Below are positions 57,693 through 64,000 of a stretch of 64,000 bases of DNA, one piece after another (position 1 is the first letter of the stretch; every line of letters begins with the position of its first letter). The DNA comes from Rhodoblastus sp963804045 (lineage in GTDB: Bacteria; Pseudomonadota; Alphaproteobacteria; Rhizobiales; Beijerinckiaceae): NCBI GenBank assembly GCA_963804045.1, contig CAWDOR010000045.1:62001-126000 (forward strand). The letters run 5' to 3'. Under the pieces are notes generated by a model that saw nothing but the letters and a program-made list of their open reading frames with translations, ran no database searches and was not told the DNA's origin. Both the position numbers and the translations under genes were made by a program.

Positions 57693-57896
57693 TCAGGCGT
57701 TCCGGCCGCGCCCTTTCAATTTGGCCGCCAGGATCGCGGACAGCGGCAGGGCCAGGACAAAGCCGGCCAACGCCGCCCAGGGAATATATTTCATCGCCTG
57801 TCCCGAGAATTGTGGCGTGGCGAGGACGATGGTCAAGCCGACTCCGGCCAGTGTGGTTCCCAGGATGATCCAGATGAGGGTGGCGACAGCTTTCAT
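57693..57896 (-). CDS. Small two-helix membrane protein
   Basis: 67 aa from ATG 57896, with GGAGA eight bases upstream. Two transmembrane helices (TLIWIILGTTLAGVGLTIVL and PWAALAGFVLALPLSAILAA) and a basic tail (KLKGRGRNA). Divergent from trxC. Not assigned to a family; its position inside the sulfur region is the only clue. Confidence 0.6.
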   Translation of the reverse strand: MKAVATLIWIILGTTLAGVGLTIVLATPQFSGQAMKYIPWAALAGFVLALPLSAILAAKLKGRGRNA

Positions 57897-58040
57897 GACG
57901 AGTCTCTCCAGTGGAGACCCTAATAAACATATATTGTACGTATAAGTTTTGTCACACATCAATAAATTCGATTTTTTTGTTGCTTTTCTTGCGCTCCGGC
58001 GCGGCCCTTCCCATTTCAGCGGCAGATCGGGAGACAAGGC

Positions 58041-58487
58041 ATGGACTCGGAAATCAGAGTGGTTTGTCCGCGCTGCGGCGGCGTCAATCGCGCCTCGTCG
58101 GAACGAATGGCCGGAGGTGGAAAGCCGGATTGCGGCGCCTGCGGCGCGCCCTTGTTCGCCGGTCCCATCGACCTGCGCGACGACGCCGATTTCGACCGCC
58201 ATGTCGCGCGAACGAGTTTGCCCCTGCTGATCGATTTCTGGGCGGACTGGTGTGGACCATGCAAGATGATGGCGCCGCAATTCGCCGCCGCCGCGACAAA
58301 TTTTGAAACCCGCGTGCGCTTTCTCAAGGTCGATACCGAGAAGCTGCGCGCGACGGCGGCGCGATTCGCCATCAAATCGATCCCGACCCTGATACTGATC
58401 CGCGACGGCCGGGAGGTCGCGCGGCAGGCCGGCGCGCTCGACGCGAGGTCGATCCTGCGCTGGACCGCCGACCAGGGCGTCGCCTGA
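58041..58487 (+). CDS. trxC: Thioredoxin 2-type protein (TrxC-like)
   Basis: A 148-aa protein. N-terminal zinc finger with two CxxC pairs (VVCPRCGG and DCGACGAPL), then a thioredoxin domain with active site DFWADWCGPCKMMAPQF and cis-Pro region IKSIPTLILIRDGRE. It reduces disulfides in the cytoplasm. Next to sqr it may serve sulfane-sulfur or persulfide reduction (inference). It ends 17 bases before a 19-bp palindrome. Confidence 0.9.
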   Translation: MDSEIRVVCPRCGGVNRASSERMAGGGKPDCGACGAPLFAGPIDLRDDADFDRHVARTSLPLLIDFWADWCGPCKMMAPQFAAAATNFETRVRFLKVDTEKLRATAARFAIKSIPTLILIRDGREVARQAGALDARSILRWTADQGVA

Positions 58488-58504
58488 GCACACCCATCGA
58501 TACA

Positions 58505-58523
58505 TTCGAACATAATGTTCGAA
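58505..58523. promoter_or_regulatory. 19-bp perfect palindrome, candidate sulfide-responsive operator
   Basis: TTCGAACAT, A, ATGTTCGAA: 9-bp perfect inverted repeat with one central base, in the trxC-sqr intergenic region. Resembles an operator for a dimeric regulator. ArsR-type sulfide sensors (SqrR/BigR) bind ATTC/GAAT-type palindromes, so they are candidates. Confidence 0.65.
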
Positions 58524-58692
58524 ATAATGCGTTAGATTGCCGCCTTGCTTTTGGCGTTCAATGCCCTGGGCGTACGGATATCGCATAATCTCCTTCATGC
58601 GCGGGCCAGGCGCGGCTGGTTTCTTTGAAGGCTGGGGCGAGGAAAGATGCTGTGCGCGAAACTTGATCGATCCGGGCTCGACAATGCATTAA

Positions 58693-58714
58693 ATTCGAAT
58701 AATATAATATTATA
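58693..58714. promoter_or_regulatory. AT-rich promoter region of sqr with ATTCGAAT and TATAATATTATA
   Basis: ATTCGAAT at 58693-58700 and a 12-bp palindrome TATAATATTATA at 58703-58714, 37 bases before the sqr start. It could supply both a -10 element (TATAAT) and an overlapping repressor site. The AT-rich block is striking against the GC-rich surroundings. Confidence 0.55.
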
Positions 58715-58750
58715 GAATATGGCGGCCAACGCCGTATGGGGGAGGAAACA

Positions 58751-60037
58751 ATGGCTGAAATCGTCATTATGGGCGCCGGCCTCGGCGGCGTCATCATGGC
58801 CTATGAAATGAAGGACCAGATGCGGCCGGAGGACAATCTCACGGTCGTCACCCGCGATCCCATCTATCACTTCGTGCCGTCAAATCCCTGGATTCCCGTG
58901 GGATGGCGCACGCGCGAGTCGATTGAGGTCGATCTCGCCCCGACCTTCGCCAGGCGTGGCATCAATTTCAAGGCTGTGCCGGTGACGAGACTCGATCCCG
59001 AAGCCACCGAGCTGGAGCTGGAGGACGGCTCGAAGCTGAAATACGATTATTTGGTCATCGCCACCGGGCCCGAACTGGCGTTCGACGAAATTCCTGGTTT
59101 GGGTCCGCACGGCGGCTTCACGGAATCCATCTGCCATATCGATCACGCCGAGAAAGCCGGGGTCACTTTCGAGGAGTTCTGCAAAAATCCCGGCCCGATC
59201 GTCACTGGCGCGGTGCAAGGAGCGTCGTGCTACGGTCCCGCCTACGAGTTCACATTCATCCTTGAAACGGAACTGCGTCGCCGCAAGATCCGCGACAAGG
59301 TGCCGATGACCTTTGTGACCTCCGAGCCCTATATTGGCCATATCGGCCTCGACGGCGTTGGCGACACCAAGGGGCTGCTCGAAAGCGAAATGCGGGAGAA
59401 ACACATCAAGTGGTTCACCAATTCGCGCGTGACCAAAGTCGAGGCGGGCAAGATCAGTTTCGAGGAAGTCGCGAACGACGGCTCGGTCAAGGGAACGCAT
59501 GAACTGCCGTTCGGCTTCTCGATGATGCTGCCGGCCTTCCGCGGCATCAAGCCGCTGCGCGGCATCGACGGGCTGGTCAATCCGCGCGGCTTCGTCATTG
59601 TCGACAAACACCAGCAGAATCCGAAATACAAGAATGTATTCTCGGTCGGTGTCTGCGTCGCCATTCCGCCGATGGGCCCGACCCCGGTGCCCTGCGGCGT
59701 GCCCAAGACCGGCTTCATGATCGAATCCATGGTCACCGCGACAGCCAAGAACATCGGCGAGATCCTGCGCGGCCGTCCGGCGAAGTTCCAGGGCACCTGG
59801 AACGCGGTCTGCCTCGCCGATTTCGGCGATTCCGGCATTGCTTTCGTCGCCCAGCCGCAGATACCGCCACGCAATGTCAACTGGTCGTCCTCGGGACGCT
59901 GGGTTCATGCGGCGAAAATCGGCTTCGAGAAATATTTCATCCGCAAGATGCGCAAGGGCGAGAGTGAACCCTTCTATGAATCGGCGGCGCTCAACATGCT
60001 CGGCATCGGCAAGTTGAAAAACGTCACGCAGGATTGA
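58751..60037 (+). CDS. sqr: Sulfide:quinone oxidoreductase
   Basis: A 428-aa protein from ATG 58751 behind GGGGGAGGAAAC. FAD-binding IVIMGAGLGGVIMAYEMKDQ, then FVPSNPWIPVGWRTRESIEV, close in layout to the Acidithiobacillus ferrooxidans enzyme. Three redox cysteines are present: Cys128 (TESICHIDH), Cys160 (QGASCYGPAYEF) and Cys354 (WNAVCLADFGD). It oxidises sulfide to sulfane sulfur and passes electrons to quinone at the inner membrane; the C-terminal FEKYFIRKMRKGESEPFYE is the membrane-binding amphipathic region. It heads the sulfur cluster and is probably sulfide-induced through the upstream palindromes. Confidence 0.95.
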   Translation: MAEIVIMGAGLGGVIMAYEMKDQMRPEDNLTVVTRDPIYHFVPSNPWIPVGWRTRESIEVDLAPTFARRGINFKAVPVTRLDPEATELELEDGSKLKYDYLVIATGPELAFDEIPGLGPHGGFTESICHIDHAEKAGVTFEEFCKNPGPIVTGAVQGASCYGPAYEFTFILETELRRRKIRDKVPMTFVTSEPYIGHIGLDGVGDTKGLLESEMREKHIKWFTNSRVTKVEAGKISFEEVANDGSVKGTHELPFGFSMMLPAFRGIKPLRGIDGLVNPRGFVIVDKHQQNPKYKNVFSVGVCVAIPPMGPTPVPCGVPKTGFMIESMVTATAKNIGEILRGRPAKFQGTWNAVCLADFGDSGIAFVAQPQIPPRNVNWSSSGRWVHAAKIGFEKYFIRKMRKGESEPFYESAALNMLGIGKLKNVTQD

Positions 60038-60554
60038 CGGTTTCCGGCGCCGCGATGATCGCCGCGACGCGATCGTCGCGGCGCTCGACGCTCCCGGCAA
60101 AGCGGCGCGCCAAGGCCTGCATGGCCTCATTGTCCGCCAGGATCTCCAGCTCCAGCCGGGCAAAACCGGCGCGCGCGCCTTCGGCGATCAGCCCGCGCAT
60201 CAGCGCCGCGCCCAGACCACGCCGCCGCCAGGGCTTTTCGACGCTGAAGGCGAGTTCGCCGACCTCGGGCCGTTGGGGATCGGCGAGCAATTCCCCGGCG
60301 GCGCGAATCTCGCCGTCCTCTTCATAGACCAGGGCGATCCGACCGTCGCCGGCCGCCGCGCCGGCGTGCATGACGATCAGGAATTCCGGGGCGTCGTCGA
60401 AAAAGCGGAACCTGCGGTCCTCCTCGTCAAGGCGCAGCAGATGATCGCCATAGCGATCGGCGTCTTTCTGTTTCAGGCGGACCAGCTGCGTCTCAGGCGC
60501 AGCGCACTGCTGACCGATCAAGGGAGACTCCGGATTTGGCGACACTGCCCACAT
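60024..60554 (-). CDS. GNAT family N-acetyltransferase
   Basis: A 176-aa protein from ATG 60554. Acetyl-CoA loop in ELAFSVEKPWRRRGLGAALM (R-x-x-G-x-G/A) and a following helix LIAEGARAGFARLELEILAD. It overlaps the convergent sqr by 14 bases and is divergent from the dsbA-like gene. Substrate unknown. No direct link to sulfur metabolism is seen. Confidence 0.85.
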   Translation of the reverse strand: MWAVSPNPESPLIGQQCAAPETQLVRLKQKDADRYGDHLLRLDEEDRRFRFFDDAPEFLIVMHAGAAAGDGRIALVYEEDGEIRAAGELLADPQRPEVGELAFSVEKPWRRRGLGAALMRGLIAEGARAGFARLELEILADNEAMQALARRFAGSVERRDDRVAAIIAAPETVNPA

Positions 60555-60737
60555 TTGATCGCATGAAGGCGGAGGTTTCGCAAATCGCCAAGGGCCCGGC
60601 TTTGTCCGACGCGGGCTCGTGGCGCGAGCGCTGTTTGCGACCCGATCCCGGCTCGCGAAAACCTTATGGCGTTTTTTCGGATGACTATATAGGTTGCGAC
60701 GCCCGCTGAGTTTGCCCGCATCGACACGGAGAAAGCC

Positions 60738-61364
60738 ATGAACCGCCGCCTGTTTTTCGGCCTCGCCGCTCTCGCCCTTGGCGCGCTGGCCGGCGGCGCC
60801 CGCGCAGAAGTCAATATCGAGGCCATTCTCAACGATCCCCAGACGCCGGTGGGCGGCAATCCCCGGGGCGATGTCACCATAGTCGCCTTCTTCGATTATA
60901 ATTGCCCGTTCTGCAAAAAATCCTCGCCGGACCTCGAGCGCCTGGGCCGCGACGACGGCCATATCCGCATCGTCTACAAGGATTGGCCAATTCTCACGCC
61001 GTCGTCGGTTTTTGGCGCGAAATTGGCTCTGGCGGCGCGCTATCAGGGCAAATATGAGCGCGCCCATGCCGCGCTGATGGCGATTCCCGGCCGGCGCAAT
61101 CCATCGGAAAAAATGACCGAGGCCGTCGCCGGGGCTGGCATCGACATGAAACGTCTGCAAAGCGATCTCGACGCTCATGACGCCGAAATCACCGCACTGC
61201 TGAAACGCAATCTCGAACAGGCGGAATCAATCGGTCTGCAAGGCACGCCCGTGTTTTTGATCGGCCCGTTCAAGATCGCGCAGGCGATGGATTATGCCGA
61301 TTTCAAGAAAGTCGTCGCGCAAGTGCGCGCGGCGCAGCCGACAGCGGGCAAAGCCGGCCAATAG
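60738..61364 (+). CDS. DsbA family periplasmic thiol:disulfide oxidoreductase
   Basis: A 208-aa protein with signal peptide (LFFGLAALALGALAGGARAE). Thioredoxin fold with active site FFDYNCPFCKKSSPDLERL (CPFC) and cis-Pro LQGTPVFLIG. Resembles BdbD/DsbA/ScsC-type proteins that form or isomerise disulfides in the periplasm. It could act on secreted sulfur-oxidation or cytochrome proteins. It is between sqr and the rhodanese gene. Confidence 0.88.
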   Translation: MNRRLFFGLAALALGALAGGARAEVNIEAILNDPQTPVGGNPRGDVTIVAFFDYNCPFCKKSSPDLERLGRDDGHIRIVYKDWPILTPSSVFGAKLALAARYQGKYERAHAALMAIPGRRNPSEKMTEAVAGAGIDMKRLQSDLDAHDAEITALLKRNLEQAESIGLQGTPVFLIGPFKIAQAMDYADFKKVVAQVRAAQPTAGKAGQ

Positions 61365-61383
61365 GCGCGGCCCGCGACGCCGC

Positions 61384-61731
61384 TCAGCGTGTGATCGGAT
61401 AGTCGAAACGCCGCCAATGGGAGATGCCGCCGCCGAGATGCCCCTCGGCGTTCAACCCCAATTGCTTGGCGCGCCGCAGCGCGCTTTTCGAGCGCATGCC
61501 GGAATGGCAGTAGAAAATGATCTGCTTGTCGCCAGGAATTTTCGCCGCCGCCTGATCGAATCGCGACAATGGCGCGTGAATCGCCCCGGGGATGCGCCCA
61601 CCCGCCCATTCATTGTCCTCGCGGACGTCGACCAGCACATAGGGCGAGTTTTTTTCGCGCAGGAGATCGCGCAATTCGCCGGGATTGAGCGTCTTGAAAT
61701 CGCCGCCGCCGCCAAACAACCATCCGAACAT
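61384..61731 (-). CDS. Rhodanese-like sulfurtransferase
   Basis: A 115-aa protein from ATG 61731 behind GGAAGGGAATTT. Single rhodanese domain with VLVDVREDNEWAGGRIPGAI and active-site loop FYCHSGMRSKSA (Cys persulfide carrier). There is a short hydrophobic N-terminus (MFGWLFGGGGDF). In rDsr organisms small rhodaneses relay sulfur to DsrE/TusA-type carriers. It starts 96 bases downstream of the rspA stop on the same strand, with an ATTCGAAT motif between. Confidence 0.9.
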   Translation of the reverse strand: MFGWLFGGGGDFKTLNPGELRDLLREKNSPYVLVDVREDNEWAGGRIPGAIHAPLSRFDQAAAKIPGDKQIIFYCHSGMRSKSALRRAKQLGLNAEGHLGGGISHWRRFDYPITR

Positions 61732-61772
61732 GGAAATTCCCTTCCGCCGTGAATTTTGGCGGCTTGTAACAT

Positions 61773-61780
61773 ATTCGAAT
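61773..61780. promoter_or_regulatory. ATTCGAAT motif upstream of the rhodanese gene
   Basis: Self-complementary octamer 42 bases before the rhodanese start on the minus strand. The same octamer precedes sqr at 58693-58700, and its TTCGAA core is in the 58505-58523 palindrome. Rare by chance in such GC-rich DNA. Confidence 0.45.
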
Positions 61781-61826
61781 GGGGTCATCTAACAAGAAAT
61801 CAGCGGCGATGCGGCGGCGGCGCTCC

Positions 61827-62165
61827 TCAATAGCCGCCCTTGCGTCGGCTCTCGGCGACCCCGGCGATGCGGCCGCCTTGTTTCGAAGGATCGAGCGGGA
61901 ACAGGTCGTACAGCGTTTTCTGATCGACACGCTCGCCCCATTTGTCCGACATGGCCTTGATGATCGCACGGGTATTGGGCGTGCTCTCGTTATTCTCGAA
62001 AAACTCCTCGCGCAGATAGTCGATCACATCCCAATGTTTTTCGGTCAGCTCGACGCCATCGAGGCTGGCGATATGCTGGGCCAGTTCACGGCTCCAGTCC
62101 TCGGGATCGACAAGATAGCCCGAGGCGGTGGTTGCGATTTCACGGCCTTCGAATTGATAGTTCAC
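61827..62165 (-). CDS. rspA: DsrC/TusE-family protein lacking both functional cysteines (RspA type)
   Basis: A 112-aa protein aligned over its length with DsrC: TASGYLVDPEDWSRELAQHI, LTEKHWDVIDYLREEFFENN, TPNTRAIIKAM and FPLDPSKQGGRIAGVAESRR. DsrC has Cys at the first G of KQGG-type position and at the penultimate position; here they are Gly (KQGGR) and Gly (GGY end), and no Cys occurs anywhere in the protein. DsrC needs both cysteines to carry sulfur. Cys-less homologues are called RspA and have been proposed to be regulatory. It sits directly downstream of dsrN (15 bases). Confidence 0.85.
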   Translation of the reverse strand: MNYQFEGREIATTASGYLVDPEDWSRELAQHIASLDGVELTEKHWDVIDYLREEFFENNESTPNTRAIIKAMSDKWGERVDQKTLYDLFPLDPSKQGGRIAGVAESRRKGGY

Positions 62166-62180
62166 GGAAAGACACTCCCC

Positions 62181-63596
62181 TCAGTTTACAGCGCGGCGAA
62201 ACGCCGGAACATCTGACCGCGACAGCGACGAAGCTTGCTTTTGCGCGCGGACGAAACCGACGAAACTTTCGGCCCAGCGCAGCCGCGACGTGTCGCGCAA
62301 ATGGGTGAAGCTGGCGAGGCAATTGCCGACGATCACGCCATCGCGCGCGCCGTCGATCCCATGGCCGCGCCGCACCTTCCACGCATAGCGCAGGCCGGGC
62401 GCGACATCCTCCATGCGGGCGTAATGAAATTCATGCGCTGCGACGGTTTCGCCCACCGAAATTCCCGGCCAGGGAAAATCGCCCGTCGCCTCGACGCGCA
62501 CCAGCCCTCTGCCCTGCGGCCGCTCGCCCATCACCGCGTCGGCCGGCAGCGCGCCGACCATTTCATGGCTCTGGTCGCGATAGGAAATCGAGCGAGACAG
62601 ATACATCATGCCGCCGCATTCGGCGTAACACGGCAATCCCGCAGCCAATGCCGCGCGAATATTTTCGCGCAAGGGTCGATTGGCGGAAAGCGCGGCGGCT
62701 TGCGTCTCGGGGAAACCGCCGCCGATCAACAACCCGTCGCAGTCTGGCAGTTTCGCGTCGCGCAAGGCGTCGAAAAACGCCAGTTTTGCGCCGGCCTGAG
62801 CCAGAGCTTCGAGATCGTCGGCATAGTAAAAACCGAAGGCGGCGTCGCGCGCAACGGCGATGGCGACGTCAGCAGCGCGATGGACTTGCAGCAGCGGCGG
62901 CGCCCGCAGTTTTTGCGCCCGCCCGGCCTCGTGCAAGAAGGCGTCGAGATCCACGCCGGCGAGAACCGCGTCTCGGGCGCGGGCGATGACCGGCGCGGCG
63001 TTGACCGCCTCCTCCGGCGTGGTCAGGCCGAGATGCCGCTCGTCCACCGCCAGCCCCCGGTCGCGCCCGACCGCGCCGAGAATTTTGAGGTCCGTATAGG
63101 TCTCTATGGCCTGCCGCAGCTTGGCTTCCTGCCGCGCGCCACCGACTTTATTGAGAATGACGCCGGCGATCCCGACTTCCGGATCGAAATTCTGGAAGCC
63201 AAGCAGCAGCGGCGCCACGCCGCGCGCCATGCCCAGCGTATCGACGACCAGAACTACAGGCGCCCCGAGCAATTTGGCCAGCGCCGCGCTGGAATCGCTT
63301 CCCAGCGTATCGACGCCGTCATGCAGCCCCTTATTGCCCTCGATCAGCGCCAGGTCGGCGTCCCGCGCGGCGCCGGCGTAGAGCGAAAGGATTTCATCAG
63401 GCGCCTGGGTGTTGAAATCGAGATTGTAACACGCCCGCCCGGCTGCGCGGCTCAGCCACATCGGGTCGATATAGTCAGGCCCCTTCTTGAACGGCTGCAC
63501 CCTTAGGCCCCGCGCCGTCAACGCCGCGACCAGGCCGATGGACATCGTGGTCTTGCCGCAGGATTTGGATGTGGCGGAGACGAAAATACGGCTCAT
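62181..63596 (-). CDS. dsrN: DsrN, siroheme amidase (CbiA/cobyrinate a,c-diamide synthase-like)
   Basis: A 471-aa protein. N-terminal ATP-dependent amidoligase domain with FVSATSKSCGKTTMSIGLVA (P-loop) and KKGPDYIDPMWLSRAAGRAC. C-terminal class I glutamine amidotransferase with GFPETQAAAL and Cys nucleophile in LPCYAECGGMMYLSRSI. In rDsr operons this enzyme converts siroheme to siroamide for DsrAB. The assignment to DsrN rather than CobB/CbiA rests on its ATGA overlap with a DsrP-type gene and the adjacent DsrC homologue. Confidence 0.9.
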   Translation of the reverse strand: MSRIFVSATSKSCGKTTMSIGLVAALTARGLRVQPFKKGPDYIDPMWLSRAAGRACYNLDFNTQAPDEILSLYAGAARDADLALIEGNKGLHDGVDTLGSDSSAALAKLLGAPVVLVVDTLGMARGVAPLLLGFQNFDPEVGIAGVILNKVGGARQEAKLRQAIETYTDLKILGAVGRDRGLAVDERHLGLTTPEEAVNAAPVIARARDAVLAGVDLDAFLHEAGRAQKLRAPPLLQVHRAADVAIAVARDAAFGFYYADDLEALAQAGAKLAFFDALRDAKLPDCDGLLIGGGFPETQAAALSANRPLRENIRAALAAGLPCYAECGGMMYLSRSISYRDQSHEMVGALPADAVMGERPQGRGLVRVEATGDFPWPGISVGETVAAHEFHYARMEDVAPGLRYAWKVRRGHGIDGARDGVIVGNCLASFTHLRDTSRLRWAESFVGFVRAQKQASSLSRSDVPAFRRAVN

Positions 63597-64000
63597 GCCC
63601 TCGCCTCCTTTTTCGTCCCTTGCGGCAGGAAGGGCAGCAGCCGGAAGGCCAATGTGACGATCAGCATGGCGATGGAGACGCCTGCGAGGCCAAGCAGCAG
63701 TTCGGGGGCCGTCGGCGCATAGGCGTTGACCGCGCCGTCGGCAAACGAACTCGAAACCTCGAAGCCGGGGAAAATATTCAGCGGATAGGCCTGGGCGCCG
63801 ATGATGATTACATAAATTTGCGCGAGACCGCCGAACAGCAGCAGGATGGAGGCGCCAATGAGTTCGGAAGAGCCCTCGGCGTCAGGCTTCATCACCGCCA
63901 GCAGCGCCAGGGGCGCCAGCAGGCCAAGACCGACCTGACCGAGCCAGAAGACGATGGGAAAGACGCCGCCGTCGCGGAGCAGGAAGAGTTCCACGCCCTG
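63593..64000 (-). CDS. dsrP: DsrP, NrfD-like quinone-interacting membrane subunit (3' part)
   Basis: The window ends inside this gene; about 135 C-terminal residues are visible. Four hydrophobic helices (PIVFWLGQVGLGLLAPLALL; ASILLLFGGLAQIYVIIIGA; LLLGLAGVSIAMLIVTLAFR). The PLNIFPGFEV region fits NrfD/DsrP proteins, and dsrP followed by dsrN matches known reverse dsr gene order. The frame stays open to the window edge (QGVELFLL), so no start is claimed. DsrP links the DsrJO redox subunits to the quinone pool. Confidence 0.82.
   Translation of the reverse strand, partial: QGVELFLLRDGGVFPIVFWLGQVGLGLLAPLALLAVMKPDAEGSSELIGASILLLFGGLAQIYVIIIGAQAYPLNIFPGFEVSSSFADGAVNAYAPTAPELLLGLAGVSIAMLIVTLAFRLLPFLPQGTKKEARA

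Noticed and set aside
58703..58714. TATAATATTATA read as a simple -10 box only
   Set aside because: It may serve as -10, but it is also a perfect palindrome. No well-spaced -35 was found, so no promoter was called on its own.

Overview
The window is a GC-rich stretch of an alphaproteobacterial chromosome, most likely Hyphomicrobiales (Beijerinckiaceae/Rhodoblastus-like). This assignment is inference. It rests on a GAAC-N7-GAAC LexA box in front of an imuA-imuB-dnaE2 cassette, tail genes of the Rhodobacter gene-transfer-agent type, DUF2336, DUF1214 and FeuPQ-like genes, and a reverse-dsr gene block of the kind found in sulfur-oxidising purple or chemolithotrophic bacteria.

Layout. (1) 1-19300: the late end of a prophage, all on +. 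It holds the end of a tape-measure gene and GTA-like distal tail, hub, peptidase and tail-tip genes. A large fibre/tailspike section follows, with two paralogous fibre genes, an SGNH hydrolase and a beta-helix protein. The region closes with a lysis cassette (amidase, lysozyme-like protein, small membrane proteins, lipoprotein) and a strong terminator. (2) 19358-24931: a LexA-controlled mutasome operon, with both imuA and imuB frameshifted as given. (3) 24938-45029: housekeeping and metabolic genes: mfd, ppdK, HdeD-like, dxs-tlyA-RNA methyltransferase, a D-2-hydroxyacid dehydrogenase-like flavoprotein, acuI, lysR, tsaC/sua5, enoyl-CoA hydratase, a frameshifted SDR, an alcohol dehydrogenase and ppk2. 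(4) 45015-52690: envelope lipoproteins, a FeuPQ-like two-component system with a PepSY protein, a DUF1214/DUF1254 pair and a DUF2336 protein. (5) 52766-55708: a 980-aa repeat protein, probably secreted by a type I system, followed by a gene-poor stretch with an IS3 remnant. (6) 56673-64000: a sulfur-oxidation region with lysR, trxC-like thioredoxin, sulfide:quinone oxidoreductase, a DsbA-like oxidoreductase, rhodanese, a DsrC-family protein lacking both functional cysteines (RspA type), dsrN and the end of dsrP.

How they work together. SQR would oxidise sulfide at the membrane and feed sulfane sulfur to thiol/rhodanese carriers and the reverse Dsr pathway. DsrN supplies siroheme amide and DsrP is a quinone-linked membrane subunit. 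The core dsrABEFHCMKLJO genes would lie just beyond the right edge. A 19-bp palindrome and two copies of ATTCGAAT sit in front of sqr and the rhodanese gene and are candidate operators.

Four genes (DUF2163 phage hub, imuA, imuB, SDR) each carry one net +1 frameshift. That shared pattern makes sequencing or assembly insertions a serious alternative to real gene decay.
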